In this document: positions 47,709 to 59,887 of the stretch, one piece after another
Layout: each line of letters begins with the position of its first letter
Numbering within the stretch: the stretch's first letter is position 1
Program-made: the position numbers and the translations under genes
Source of the DNA: Adiantum capillus-veneris
Lineage: Eukaryota; Streptophyta; Polypodiopsida; Polypodiales; Pteridaceae
Assembly (NCBI GenBank): GCA_014529385.2
Contig: CM043955.1
Location: forward strand, 139,181,108-139,245,107
Direction of reading: 5' to 3'
DNA length: 64,000 nt
Notes under the pieces: model-generated
What the model saw: only the letters and a program-made list of their open reading frames with translations
The model's database searches: none
What the model was told of the DNA's origin: nothing

Positions 47709-49198
47709 TGAAATGTTATATTAACGTCTTCAAAAGGCCAAAATGACCTATGAGACCAATCTGTTACAAAATAGTGAATCTGATACCATGTCTGGGTACA
47801 AAAGAACTAGAACAAAGATACTACTACTAGAATCCATCCTCATCTGCACTTCGGATGTCGAGAGAGTATGGCTTGAGTCTCCGTCGATGCTGTGTAGTCC
47901 CTCTCCTCAATCATGGCCTTCTGGATCTCTGTAGCTCCAGTGCTCGGTCGGTGAGAGTGCCGGTAGTCACTAGTGGTTGAATGAGTGTGGGCCAAGCTCT
48001 GCACTGATGGCTGCTCCTTTGGCTGTCCCATACCTAGTGAAAAGAAATCTGTAATCTTTCTCTGGGACTGTCTCTCTCTAGCTCTCCCCAGTAAAGTGTC
48101 TCTATTATCTGTGTAACTCAAATAGATATAGCCCAAGACATCTCTGATCCTCATAACTCATGACCCTAGAGAAAGAACCAAAACCCTCTTTGAATAAGCA
48201 GTGGAAATGGCCCCGTATCTCATAGTACCTGTGCAATGACATATGTAATATAGCTCTGTCTTTGGCTCTAGCTAGCATAAGCGGCATATCTTGTTGTCTG
48301 TTGGTATCCCTCTAAATCTACTAGTCTCAATCTCCACCTGATGTGAGGATGTGCGTATCTGACCAATGGCACACCGCAAACCATGAGACATATATGTGTC
48401 CATGTAGCTGGGTCGAATCACAAACCCATCTCCTGTGAGGTGGAGAAGATGCTCCCTATAGAAAGCCATCTTCGTGCTCAACTCCTGTGGTGGCTCTATG
48501 CATGTCCTCCTGGTATCCAGCTGGATCTCCACCCGTGTAAGAGACATCGAGGGTGCCTGAACAGCCTGTCCATGGTGAAGCCATGCGTCTAAAACCATGA
48601 TGCCATCTGTGCATACCAGCATGAAGTGTCCACCATAAGAGCTAACTGTCTGGAAGACTCAAGGGCCGGTCTAACTCTGTCTATAGTAGTATCGCACAAG
48701 CTGTGCACAAAGGAGATTGATATGGTAAGCTTTGTTCGAATGATAGCGTGGGGTAAGGAGGCCTTGGCTCTGATCAGTCGAGAGATCATAGATACGTCTC
48801 CAACCATCCTGGCCTACAGAAGGTCCCCATATCTGCACCCCATACAACATAGCTGAGGCTACTAAAGTATCAAAGAGCCATAACTTTGTCCGAGGTTCCT
48901 GGAACTGAACCTGCGAACACATCCTCTCCAAGCCTCCCAAGGCCGCATAAGCTCTAGTAAGTCTAGTCTCAGCTGCTCTCCCCAAAGAAAACCTCGGCCC
49001 AGTGAAGACAACCCCAAGGTAAATGTATGCATCTCTATACTCTACAATTTCCTGACCATATGTGAAAATCGGTGCTGATCTCCTGATCCATTGTGGTGTG
49101 GTGTTAAACACCATAACCTTGGTTTTACCAAGGTTTACAGACAATTCACTATCCTCTGCAAAACTGTGTAATGCATCCAACTATCGCTGCATAGCCTT
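47709..49198 (-). pseudogene. LINE fragment 1: RT thumb and C-terminal zinc motif
   Basis: The minus-strand reading begins LDALHSFAEDSELSVN and GKTKVMVFN (near 49100-49180), just downstream of where the YADD box would be. YIYLGVVFTGPRFSLGRAAE and LTRAYAALGGL lie near 48950-49020. DTLVASAMLYGVQIWGPSV lies near 48820-48880. SRFRGIPTDNKICRLC, the C-terminal zinc-binding motif, lies near 48272-48325, and YYEIRGHFHCLFKEGF near 48180-48225. There are several frame changes. It is 5'-truncated inside the RT and flanked by (GA)n on both sides. Confidence 0.9.

Positions 49199-49201
<3 letters not shown>

Positions 49202-49253
<52 letters not shown>
49202..49253. repeat. (GA)n at the truncated 5' side of LINE fragment 1
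   Basis: Fifty-two bases of GA repeat, next to the LINE truncation point. Confidence 0.95.
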
Positions 49254-49256
<3 letters not shown>

Positions 49257-49740
49257 TCTCTTATATTCTGGGAAGGATGCATCAAAGGAGAGACCACTCA
49301 TAGTGAAGTTTGCTGATTTGGAGACAAAGATAGAATTTCTCTTGCATCGACGTGTGCCTTCAAATATACTTGGAGGAAGATCTCACTATGCTTGAGTAGC
49401 ACATTGGAAAGGATGCATGCCGCTTATTCCCACCGCTAGAAAATGGACTGTGTAGGGAGATAGTAGAGCGACCACCACAGAAAAAGTGCATGACAACACA
49501 TGACCTATGGGACCATGCTAGAGTTTGCAGCATGGAATTGAAATAAATCATATCAACTGGTTGTAGGTGCTTTTGAGGAAACTTTTAAAGTACGGGACAT
49601 TGTTCTATATTCAAAAACTCATGAGCATAGGACCTTGCACCCAATCTTAAGTATACATGTGAAATCAATGACTTAGAAAGAAGCTTGTGGGAAGACTAGT
49701 AGAGGATCAAGAGGGATTGCTAGAGAAGGAGATAGACAGG
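49254..49740. other. Unassigned spacer
   Basis: No coding motif recognised. Confidence 0.4.
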
Positions 49741-50311
49741 TCTCATTATTGTCCTCGAAGGTCATACATGACCTATGGCATTTGTGTGTCTTTTGAAAAT
49801 TGTTCTTGCTTCCCATGCAATTCTTGGAAGTTAATGTGAAGGGTTTTGACGCATCTTAACCATGTACTCCACGACTCTCTCCCTACCCCTAACCTCAATG
49901 GAGAGTGATCCGGACTCAAGAAGTAAGCATGTATGGTGTTAGAGCACTGTTGGACATTCTTAAACTCTTTCCAAGTAGACTTAGAGATGCTGCCACCCAT
50001 ACTTCAGCTCCATGAAGGAGTACCGGTGTCACCAAGTTGTCAAAGGGGTATTTTTGAAGAACCCAACATTTAATCTCTGTTCTCAAATGCATAATAATCT
50101 CTCTTCCCGCCTTCCAAGCGTCGTGTAGTGCAATTAGGGCCAACCTAGTTGAATCTTACTACCACTTCAAGGGACTCTTCATTGTACACGATGCATGGCT
50201 TCTCATTGTTTAGATTTTTCACAAGCATAACCTTTGTTAGCCATGCATAAGCAGCCCACTACAAGCAAAAGTTTTCCAAGACAATCATAAGCCTTTGTGC
50301 TAGAATATGGA
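49741..50311 (-). pseudogene. LINE fragment 3 (RT C-terminal part), cut by element A
   Basis: Similar to LINE fragment 2 at both DNA and protein level. Near 50030-50100 the minus strand reads EIKCWVLQKYPFDNLVTPVL, then LHGAEVWVAAS. At the 3' end a GGTCATACATGACCTATG word matches the same position as in fragment 2. Similarity stops at about 50301, where the LTR of element A begins. The upstream LINE part was not found on the far side. Confidence 0.75.
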
Positions 50312-50888
50312 TGTCACAAACTGGTGACGTGGCTAACCAATACATACACACACACAATGCAGGAATTTCCCCTGCTAAAGCTGCTGACGTGGCACTGCCG
50401 TACGGACAGGCCGCCGTACTGCTGATGTGGCATCCCGTAAAACATGGTAGCCCGGTGCAGCTTTTGGACTTGCTTTTTGCTACGCAAATTGACAAGAGAA
50501 AGAGAGAGAATCTTTTATTTGCTTTAATTTTACAAGCAAGTTTGAGAGAGAAGGAGCCTTGCTTTTTGAGGGCTTTTGATTTTGAAGCTATTGGGCTCTG
50601 CTTTTAGCATCCCTTGTAAACCCTTTAAATTAGTAGTTTGGGCTCTCACTTCTCATAGCATCTGGACGCAGAGTCTGAGAGTGGATCCCGACTATTCAAT
50701 TGTACTTTGAAGTTGCAGATTAATACAAAAAGAAATGCCGAAAGGGGCGCTAGTCTTTGGGGCCAATATCTCTAGGCACGGAACCCTGCCAGGCCAGTGT
50801 CAAATCAATTGTGAACTGTGAACTGTTTGAAGTGATTTATTATGGTGTTGCGGTAGATTCTCGACTTGGAGTGTCTAAGATTGTTAAA
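50312..50888 (+). repeat. 5' LTR of element A
   Basis: Starts TGTCACAAACTGGTGACG, resembling the start of the element B LTR (TGTSACCARCG). It ends just before the primer site; the last bases (GTTAAAG) do not show the canonical CA, so the right edge is approximate. It inserted into LINE fragment 3. Confidence 0.65.
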
Positions 50889-50889
50889 G

Positions 50890-50901
50890 TGGTATCAGAG
50901 C
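50890..50901 (+). promoter_or_regulatory. Primer-binding site, tRNA-iMet type (element A)
   Basis: Perfect TGGTATCAGAGC following the LTR. Confidence 0.85.
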
Positions 50902-50951
50902 ACGGCCGATTTCTCTTCTACGGGAAATCCTATCCTTTTTACGTGGCACTT

Positions 50952-51427
50952 ATGGCTTCGGACAAAGATCAATCGACTTCCTCTACATCCAGAGATGCAG
51001 GAAGAGATCACAACGAAGATTTACGCGAGGAGTACGGCCTGCACAGGCGGAGATCGAAGAGATGGAGCGTCGACGATTGATCGGTGATGCAACAAAGATG
51101 ATGCTAAATTTTGCGAAGGACTCGAAATTTGCAAAATTTATGAGCCAAACCTCCTTCAACGAGGTGCACTCACAGTGGCGGCAAACCACAAAACCACCCC
51201 TCAAACCGGCTCTCAAGAAACCTCCTACTCCCAGGATGTACACAGAGCAAGAATTAGAAGAGGTGGTTGATGCACGAATTGCTCAGCTTTTTGACGCGCA
51301 GAACAAAGCTAAAAAGCATGACAAAAAACAGAAGAAAGGCGTTGACTTCTCGAGTTATTTGGGTCGTCAGTCAACATTTGAATCAACAAGAAAGCAAAAG
51401 AAGTGTGTTTGATTTGAAGGAGTACCC

Positions 51428-51458
<31 letters not shown>

Positions 51459-52400
51459 CTTCTTCGAGTTCTTCTAGTTCATCTGACTCGAGCGAGAAGA
51501 AAAAGCGGAGCAAAAAGCAAAGCTTCGGAAAGGGTAAGAAAAAGGCAAAGAAGCCTAAATCTCGCCCGGTGGTTGAGAGTTCTACAGAGGACTCGTCTTC
51601 AGATAGTTCGGACTCTGATGACAACAACTTTTACGCAAAGAAGAAGAATTTTTATAAACCCAACCAATATGACTTTCTGGAAGATAAAAGCAAGAAAGTC
51701 CGAGAGTTTAAGGAAGGTGGACAATTGATGTAACTTGACACGTTTTCTGGTTATACAGATGCTTCGAAGGCTTTGTCTTTTATACAACAGTTTGACATAG
51801 CTTTCTTAGGAGGGCATTACTCAGAGCACTCCAAGATTCGGAGGGCTACCTCTTACTCTAAGGGCCAGTTAAATGACTAAAATTAAAAGGCTTTGTATTT
51901 CTTCTTGGCTGATTCGAGAGTATGAAAACGACATACGAACTGCTTGGCACCATCTTCGGATGACCAAGAAGGATATAGTGGACGCTTATTGCGAGAGATT
52001 CTGGAGCTCTTTTCTACCTGCCTCTTCATTTAAGAAGATCTCGTTCAAAGAACAGATTGAGCGGTTTACCTTGGGTCTTCCTACAGAGATCCGAGATCAT
52101 TGCTTAGAACAAAAGTCAGCTTCCATTCAGGAGCTGATGAGTCATGCGAAATGGGGTTTTGCCATTCACTCAGGCAATTTGACTTACCCCACAAATGAGA
52201 TCATGACGCAGAGAACTGAACAGACTTCGGAAAATGAAAGTAGAAAGAAGAAGAGCGACCCAGAAAAGAAAGAAAAGAATGCACGACCCCAGCTCACTCA
52301 TCGAGAGAGGATGAGCTATATCAGAGAGGGAAAGTGTTTTGAATGCAGGGAAACTGGGCATATCTCCACGAAGTGCCCTAACCAGGCACCAAATGAATAG
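50952..52400 (+). pseudogene. gag: gag of element A
   Basis: The ATG at 50952 gives MASDKDQSTSSTSR. The frame then shifts to one with EIEEMERRRLIGDATKMML. Ser-rich and Lys-rich sequence follows, including a (TTC)n tract at 51431-51465 read as poly-Ser in one frame. The capsid region includes FSGYTDASKALSFIQQFD (near 51742) and FKEQIERFTLGLPTEIRDHC (near 52047), both matching the gag layout of element B. The zinc knuckle CFECRETGHISTKC is near 52340. Multiple frameshifts and stops make it non-functional. Confidence 0.8.
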
Positions 52401-52499
52401 GCTGAAGAAAGGCCAGAAAGTTCCAAAGTGCTGAGGGCCGTGGCAGAAAAGGCAGGTTAAAAAAAAAAAGCAGAACTGGTACCGCATTGCGTGGGGCCC

Positions 52500-52695
52500 A
52501 AACCGAATCAAAGGAATGAGAGTACAAACTTTGCCGCTTTTAGGGCAAAGTTAAGGATCAGGCAACCCTCTTCTTCTTTGACGAAGGAGCCAAGGCCAAC
52601 TTCTTTTCACTTGGATTGGCGACTCGATTTGGAATTATGCCCGACAGGCTGAGGCCTCTAGCGAAGGTAGTTCGAGTGGCAACCGGACGGGATGT
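52500..52695 (+). pseudogene. Protease of element A, N-terminal half
   Basis: FFDEGAKANFFSLGLATRFG (near 52577) corresponds to the active-site loop of the family. The loop reads D-E-G-A here rather than D-[ST]-G-A. The reading RVATGRDV stops exactly at the end of element B and resumes at 61367. Confidence 0.75.
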
Positions 52696-54174
52696 TGAAA
52701 CCGGCTTGTACTTTCAAAAAGGGCGGTAGACTTTAGACTTAAACCTTATTTGCTTTCACCCATTTAATTTGTAGCCCACTTTACCTGTATTTTTTCAAGA
52801 CACAACAAAGGGGAGAGAGATACAGGCTGCTAGATTGCACCTGTATGAGTAGACCGACACCAGATTGGCCCCTAACTTAGGCGCCCCTTTCGGTATTTCT
52901 TTATTGTTTAAAAGAGGGAATAAACGCTGTGGTTCCCTACAAGCTGCCCCACACAAACTTGGCTGAATTTCAACTGTTCCGGCCCGATTTCGGCAGCATA
53001 CCTGTACTAGGACCCTTCACAGTCAGTATTCCCACGCATTGAATGACTTTCCCGATGCATACGGGCACTTTGCAAAACCTGGCGAGAATCTGCAGCACGC
53101 TGAATTCTCTGTTTTCGGCCCCGAAAATGCGCCAGATCACCTGTACAACGGTCCCCTCGCGTCCCCGAACCTCCTGGGGGTATTAGGGACCGTTTAGGGC
53201 CAAAACCCTAAACCTGCAAAAACACACAGCAGGCTGTAATTTACTGTTTCGGGCTCCGTTTCGCGTGCCAGTCGCATCCGTAGCAAGTCCTCGAGCTCCC
53301 GCACCTATAGGGCTACTTGCCCTTTGAATCGGACGAGATTTCTGGCGTGAAACCTCTCTGAATTCACCTGTACCTGCAGGGGATTAGCCGCTAGCTACTC
53401 CAGTACCTGTGCAAGAGGCTCTTGCCTCGGCAATCGCGCATGAACCCACACAACTGTACATTGGTCAAATGAAAAGCCCACTAGAGGGGCATAACATACT
53501 GCCATAGGGGAGAGAGAGGGCAGTGCGTAGCGTGCAAGGCATCACTCCTGGCACCGCAGTGTACATAGGAGGGAAAGGAAGCACTCCATAGCTCTTTACC
53601 TATGACAAAAATCTGCAAATGAGCCTCTTTCCCCTTCAAATTCAGCGCCACCTCTCTTGCATGAGGAAAGTGCGCCAGAATGTGCCACTTGGCGCATTTA
53701 CAAACATTTTCCCGTTTCGGGGTTGCCGCCTAAAAATCTCCCAACCGGTTGCCCACTTGACTTCACAGCAGAGTAAGAAAATGTTCTCCTTGTCATTCCG
53801 GAGGTAATGAGGCAAACACATTTTCAGGTCCCAAAATAGCAGTTCCCTAAATTTTAGGAGATGCTGCCATTGTATCTTTCTAGGTCATCTGACCCCCTTT
53901 GTACACTGCAGCCACACCCAAAACTGAAATGTAGCCTCTTTAGCAAAGGATTCCACTTTGGCTAGTCAATGACCCCACTTTGGCTAACCATAGTCTTTGT
54001 CCAACCTTAGTGCTCTCTTGCCCTCAGGCCTGGACTCCCTCTGGACAGTTCCACACTAGCTATGCAATGCAAGGTAGTTAGATTTCCCGAGGGGTGTTTC
54101 CAAAAAGTGAAAGTAAATAGATAATAAGAAAGAAATCAAGAAAAAGGATAGATAGTAGTCACACGTTGGTGACA
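52696..54174 (-). repeat. 3' LTR of element B (1479 bp)
   Basis: Collinear and equal in length with 59888-61366, with low divergence. It contains a telomere-like inverted word pair TTTAGGG...CCCTAAA near 53186-53213. Open frames inside are shadows. Confidence 0.95.
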
Positions 54175-54176
54175 TA

Positions 54177-54187
54177 CCCCCCTCTTG
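54177..54187 (-). promoter_or_regulatory. Polypurine tract of element B
   Basis: On the minus strand, CAAGAGGGGGG lies two bases before the 3' LTR start. Confidence 0.8.
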
Positions 54188-54747
54188 AAATCTCAAACGC
54201 CCTCGTTTGAATCTATGTCGTACATGCTCACAATCAACACTGATGTATTCAACACCTGTCGACACATGTACGACACATACATGCTCATTGTCAACCCTAG
54301 TGTATTCAACACCTGGTCGGCACATGTATTGCCTGCGTGTGAACCCTCTCCCAATGACATAGTGGTAGCTTCGCACTCTGCCATTGCTTTGAGTCACTAA
54401 CTTTCCAAGGACAAAATGATAGCCACACATTTTGCCACTGTCTTGTAGTACACGTTGGGCCCAGTAACACTTTCGAGCATACCCAAACCGACAGTTTAAG
54501 AATGCAGTTACACATGTACTCTTTAATAGAAGCAATTATTGTATCCTTGACAAACTGACAAGAAATACTCACTTCTATAGAACTAACCAAAATTTTGGAC
54601 ATTCCATAAGAGCAATTGCCAAACTGACAATCTGTACAACTCTAACATTCATGTAACATGTATTTGATTTGAGCTCACTTTAAATACCATGTATATCATT
54701 TGTTTCAGAAGCCATTGTCACACTGACAATCCATGTAGCTTTGAAAC
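54188..54747 (-). other. 3' untranslated region of element B
   Basis: Between the pol stop and the polypurine tract. It holds two related CATGTACGACACATACATGC-like repeats near 54223-54290 but no conserved coding motif. Confidence 0.55.
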
Positions 54748-57700
54748 TCAAGGGGTCAAGGTAGGTTGCAGATCGAAGGCTTCAAGGTAAAGTGATAACA
54801 CAGTTGGTGACTCTGCAAGTTCACCTTCTTCCATCCACTTAGCATCCATTGGTGGATAGTTTCTGAACTTTACCAAGTAACGCCTAGCGACCTTGCCTTT
54901 CACTTTTCTTTCCTTATGTGCCAGAATCTGTTCGGGGACCAAGATCTCGTCAAGTTCCTCGACTTCCGGCTTATCTTCAACTGTCATATCTTCTAGCACA
55001 TCACCCACATAGGGTCTGAGAAGACTCACATGAAACGCATTGTGAATCTTCCAACTGTAAGGCAATTTCAGCCTATATGCAACATCACTGATTATGTCGC
55101 ACACTTGAAAAGGCCCATAGTAAAGCATGCTGAGCTTTGAAAACAGTCTTTCCTTGCCCTTCATCTTCTTGAACCTTGCCTTTTCAAAGCGTAGAAGCAC
55201 CCAATCACCAAGTGAAAATACCACTTCACGACGGTGACGATCAACTGCTTTCTTTTGCTTTGCCTGAGTCTTTTCCAAGGCCACTTTGACCTTCTTGTAC
55301 ATTTCATCCATGTCCTGAACATACTTATTTGCTTCAAATATCTTGTCCTTTGTATGCAGTATGGGAGGAACTTTCTTGCCACCTTCAACTATCTCAAAAG
55401 GTGCCTTGCCAGTTGATGAATGCACTGTATTATTGTATGCATACTCTACCAATGGCAAATACTGCTCCCACTTTCCTTTATGCTCTGACACATAGCACTT
55501 CAGCAGATCTAGGACAGTAGAATTTGCCTCTTCTGACTGCCCATCTGTTTGAGGATGAAATGACGAAGAGAATTTGAGCGTTGTGCCCATATTCTCAAAC
55601 AAGCCTCTCCAAAACAAGCTTGTCATGCGTGGATCACAGTCGCTAACAATCGACTGTGGCATGCCATGATACTTGAAAATATTGCTCATAAACAAGCGTG
55701 CCATCTGATCTGGCTTTATCTTCTTCCTGACAGGAATAAAATGAGCCTGCTTGCTAAATCTGCAAATGATGGTCCAAATACCATCGTTTCCTGTCTGCGT
55801 TCTCGGAAGATCAAAGATAAAATCCATAGCAATACTTTCCCATGGTTTATCTGGAATAGGTAGTGGTTGCAATAACCCTGGTGCCTTTTGCCTGTCAAAC
55901 TTGACCTTCTGGCAAATTAGGCATTCTCGCACAAAGGCATCCACATCCCTTCTCAATGTAGGCCAATAGAAGAATGTCTCAACCGCTTTAACTGTAGCAT
56001 CCATACCACGATGCCCTGCATACGGTGGGACATGACTCTCTTTCATAACTTTGCGTCGCAATGGCTTTGTGACACACAATCTGCCATGCATCATCATGAA
56101 CTCGTCTTTAAGAAGATAGTGTTCATGACGTTGTCCATCCATTAGCTGCTTGAAGACCCTTGCAAAATCTTCATGATTTTCATACTGTTCCCTCATATCA
56201 TCAAGTGCATGATAATAAGGAATTGACACAGCTGAAATTTGTGGCTTCCTTGACAAGCCATCAGCCACAACGTTCTTCTTGCCTTCCACATGCACAATCT
56301 GAAAGTGGAACATGGACAAGATATTTGCCCATCGCATATGCTTTTCAGATAACTTTGCCTGTGTCAAGAAGTATTGCAAGGTCCGATGGTCCGTTTGGAC
56401 AACAAAGTCTGCACCTAGCAGGTAGTGTTTCCAACTTAAGAGCGCATGAATCACAGCCAGTAACTCTTTCTCATAAACCTGCATGGTCATCTCTGGCCCT
56501 TGCAAAATTCTGCTCTCATAGGCTACTACCCTGCCATCTTGCATTAGCACTGCACCAATGCTACTACCACAGGCGTCACACTGGACCACAAATGACTTCC
56601 TAAGATCTGGCAACACAATGACTGGATCTGAAGTCATCTTTTCCTTTAAGAGATTAAAAGCTGAAATCTCTTTCTGTGTCCATCTAAAGGTGACTAGTCG
56701 CCTTCTTTTAAAGAGCATGTAAAGGTGAAGCAATCTCAGCGAAATTGCGGATAAACCTTCTGTAAAAGGAGCATAGTCCCAAGAAACTAAGGACATCGTG
56801 CACCGTCTTTAAATCTGGCCATGACTTGATCGCTTCAACTTTTGCACGATCCATTCTGACACCATCCTTTGAGACAATGTGTCCCAGAAAGTGAATCTCT
56901 TCCAGAAAAAACTCACTTTTCTTTGCATTGATGAGCAACCTATGACTGCGTAGCTCTTTGAACACAATGGCCAAGTGATGCCTATGCTCCTCTTCATTCT
57001 TTGAGTAGACTATCATGTCATCAAAGAATGTACCAACAAACTGCTGGTGTGGACGGAAAATTCTGTCCATCATCCGATTGAACGTAGCAGGAGCATTTGT
57101 GAGACCAAAGGGCATCACTAAAAATTCGTAAAGGCCAAACGTTGTTCTAAAAGCAATCTTGTGCACATCCTCTGATCTGATGGTACCCACTCTTTAGATC
57201 TATCTTGCTAAACATAGCTACTCCTTCTAATTTGTCCAGAATATCATCAATTCTAGGTATAGGGAACCTATTCTTGATGGTATTCTTGTTCAGTGCACGG
57301 TAGTCGATGCACATATGCCATGAGCCATCCTTTTTCTGCACCAACAACATTGGAGAACAGAATGGGGATGAACTGGGCTGAATCAGCCCCTTTTCTAACA
57401 GCTCATGTACTTGACCCATTATCTCTTTCTGCTGAGCCGCACTAACCCTGTACGGAGGCTTATTTGGTGGGCTACTGCTTGGCACCAAATCTATCGCATG
57501 GTCCTCGCGTCTCTCTAGTGGTAATTGAGACGGTAATGAATCGGAAAAACAGTCACTATACTGTTGTAAAAACATTGACCTTTCTTTATCTAGCACATAT
57601 AAATTTGATTCATCACAATCTGACACTTCACGTGCAAAAACCAAGTACGCAGAAAGATGCTTTTTCATTACAGAAGTAGTAGCAGAAGCTGATACAGTGG

Positions 57701-58130
57701 GAATAGACTCCCCTTTAAGCTTTACATCCAAAATGTGAGTCTTTCCCCTGCTCTGTACAGTGATCTTTTTGTTGTAGGCATCCATGATTCCCTGTACACG
57801 AAATAACCAAGGAATACCTAACAACCGTCCAGTAGCATGATGTAAAATTCTTCAGCATCTACATAGGACTGGATATGTAGGCGCAACTTTCCAATGATGG
57901 GTGTCACAGCCTCTGTATGGCCAGGACATGCCAAACCTGCCTCTGCTGTATACCCCATCTCTTCAAGTCTCATTCCCAACTTTGAAGCCAATTCTGGGGA
58001 AATGAAGTTGGCTTTGGTACCTAGATCAAAGAAGATAAGCACTGTTTGATCCCTGACCTTTCCCCATGCTCTGCAAAGCTCGCTTGCATCTGAATTTGGC
58101 TTGTCGCCCACCATATCTGGCACTAGACCA
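54748..58130 (-). pseudogene. pol: pol of element B: protease, RT, RNase H, integrase, chromodomain
   Basis: The protease loop FFDLGTKANFIS is near 58030 (D-L-G-T in place of D-[ST]-G-A). RT from about 57450 has [15 protein letters not shown] and FLVMPFGLTNAPATFN. The intact catalytic box FFDDMIVYS is near 57015. RNase H from about 56600 has VVQCDACGSSIGAVL and KNVVADGLS. Integrase has zinc ligands (HVPPYAGH, CLICQ) and DDE blocks (MDFI, VSDCDPRM, QSEEANST), all with their acidic residues. YYGPFQV and HNAFHVSLLRPY follow. The end is a chromodomain-like segment (RRYLVKFRNYPPMDAKWMEE, 54790-54900). Frameshifts are near 57826, 57180 and 56715; the long frame 56796-54748 is uninterrupted. Confidence 0.95.
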
Positions 58131-59763
58131 GCCATGGGCTTCTTTCCTTTCCTGCCCTCCTTGTCTTCAGAATCAGCTGGCCTTTTCTTTGTAGGACAAT
58201 TGTAAGCGCCAGGCTGCTCACAGATGAAGCATTTGTTTTCTGACCTCAGGACCTTCTTTTGCTCTTCCGACTTGCGAGGAAAACGTCTTTTCCATTTCTT
58301 TGCTGGTCTCTTTTCTGATTCAGCGATAGCTTTGCCTTTCCCTGCGTTGGCTGGCTCCTGAGTCCCTTTAGGTACCTCATTGGGAACGTGCTTCTTTGCT
58401 GAATTTTTCTTGGTTGATCCTTCCTTGACGCCAGTATTGAATTCACAATCTTCTCCCTTGAGCAAACCATTGCCAGTGTTTGCTACCTCGATGAGCTGCG
58501 TCAAAGTAGTGACTTTGGTCTTCGTGCAGTACTTTCTCAATTTGGGTAGGCCACAACAGTATTTTTCAATCGTTCTGTCAATGGCACAAACCTATAGGAA
58601 GTTACTCGATGTAGAGCTTTCCAAAACTTCCGATTATAGTCGTCCAGATTTCTGCAAGTGGCAGCATTAAGCTGGTGCCATTCTGTCATGACATCTGCTT
58701 CAAAGTCATCAGATAACCATGCTGCTGCAAAAATCTGCTTGAAGTAAATCCATGTGGACGGAGCTTGCCCTTGCAGCAACAAAGTTGTCCACCATTGTCC
58801 CGCATTCTCTGTCAAGAAAGTGGCTGCATTGCGGACCTTTGAAGCCTCTGTAAAGTTTCTCCCTGCATAGGCCTTGTCAAACTGCTGGAGGAATGAGAGA
58901 GCCTTCTTCCTATCATCAAACCCTGTAAAGGTCGAGAAAGTCACACCTTTGCCACCTTTTTTGTACGAAGTTGGCCTCTCCAGCGGCGTCAAATTGTCAT
59001 ATGGACGTGATTGAAACATGGGAACACTGTTAAGGTTCATTTGTGTTCCCTGGCCGCAATTAAGTTGACCTGGAAATGCTATATTTGGCTGCTGATTTGT
59101 AATTCCAACCATACCAAAATTTGCCGGTGGCATCCCAAATTGGCCCTGAGTGCTTTGAAACCTTGGTAGCATGCCCGTGACACCTTACATGGGGTTAGGC
59201 ATCATCGTTTGAGCACCCCCGAACACTGTTCCTAGCATGTAAAACTGATTTCCAGGTGCATGACCAGCCATGCTCTGGAATACCGATCCACCTCCAAAAT
59301 AGCCAGGGTGTACTGAAGGTGGTGGGAAGACTTGTTGCATAGCCTGTAGGTTGCTTCCCTACCCATTAGAACCAGCTATAGGCTGCTGAAAAGTGGCTGG
59401 CTGAACTGGTACATCTTAAAAAACTGGCATCTCAGCCACCTGTTCTTGCACCTTAGGCACAGATTGTGGAGACTGCATGTTCTCCGTCAAGTGTACAGGT
59501 GTTTCCATTGACTCCGCAGTATGAATCACCTGTGCTTCAGCCTTAAGAGGCTTTTGAATATGATCCAATGACCCAACTTGCTGAGACGGAAGAGGAGGTT
59601 GCAAAAAGGATAAAAACCTCGGGTTCTGCATTACTTGTGTGAACATAGCCACAGCAGTAGCCAACTGGGTCCTCAATATATCATCATCCGTCTGTGGTGG
59701 TCTTGAAGACTCACCCACTTCATGTGTCTGTTGACCCTGTGAAGAGGAAACCTCTTCAGTCAC
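58131..59763 (-). pseudogene. gag: gag of element B
   Basis: The N-terminal part is Gln/Pro/Ser-rich with three in-frame stops at about 59414, 59361 and 59186. The capsid region carries FSTFTGFDDRKKALSFLQQF, then AGQWWTTLLLQG and WHQLNAATCRNLDDYNRKFW. A frameshift near 58570 precedes LTQLIEVANTGN. The nucleocapsid is Lys-rich with a damaged zinc knuckle CFICEQPGAYNC that lacks the His. No ATG opens the first frame; it starts after a stop, so the true start is probably mutated. Confidence 0.85.
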
Positions 59764-59887
59764 ATCATCTGGTCAACCATAATTGCAATTCCCTGTGTCT
59801 GGTCTATGATCCCTTGTGTCTTCAAACCCAAACTGACCAAGGCTCACTTCTATGGGAAAAAGTGATTTAATCCCATCCATGAAACCA
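59764..59887 (-). other. Leader and primer region of element B
   Basis: The minus strand after the 5' LTR reads TGGTTTCATGGATGGG. This starts TGG like a primer site but does not match the common iMet or Asp sites, so the tRNA primer is not identified. Confidence 0.5.
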
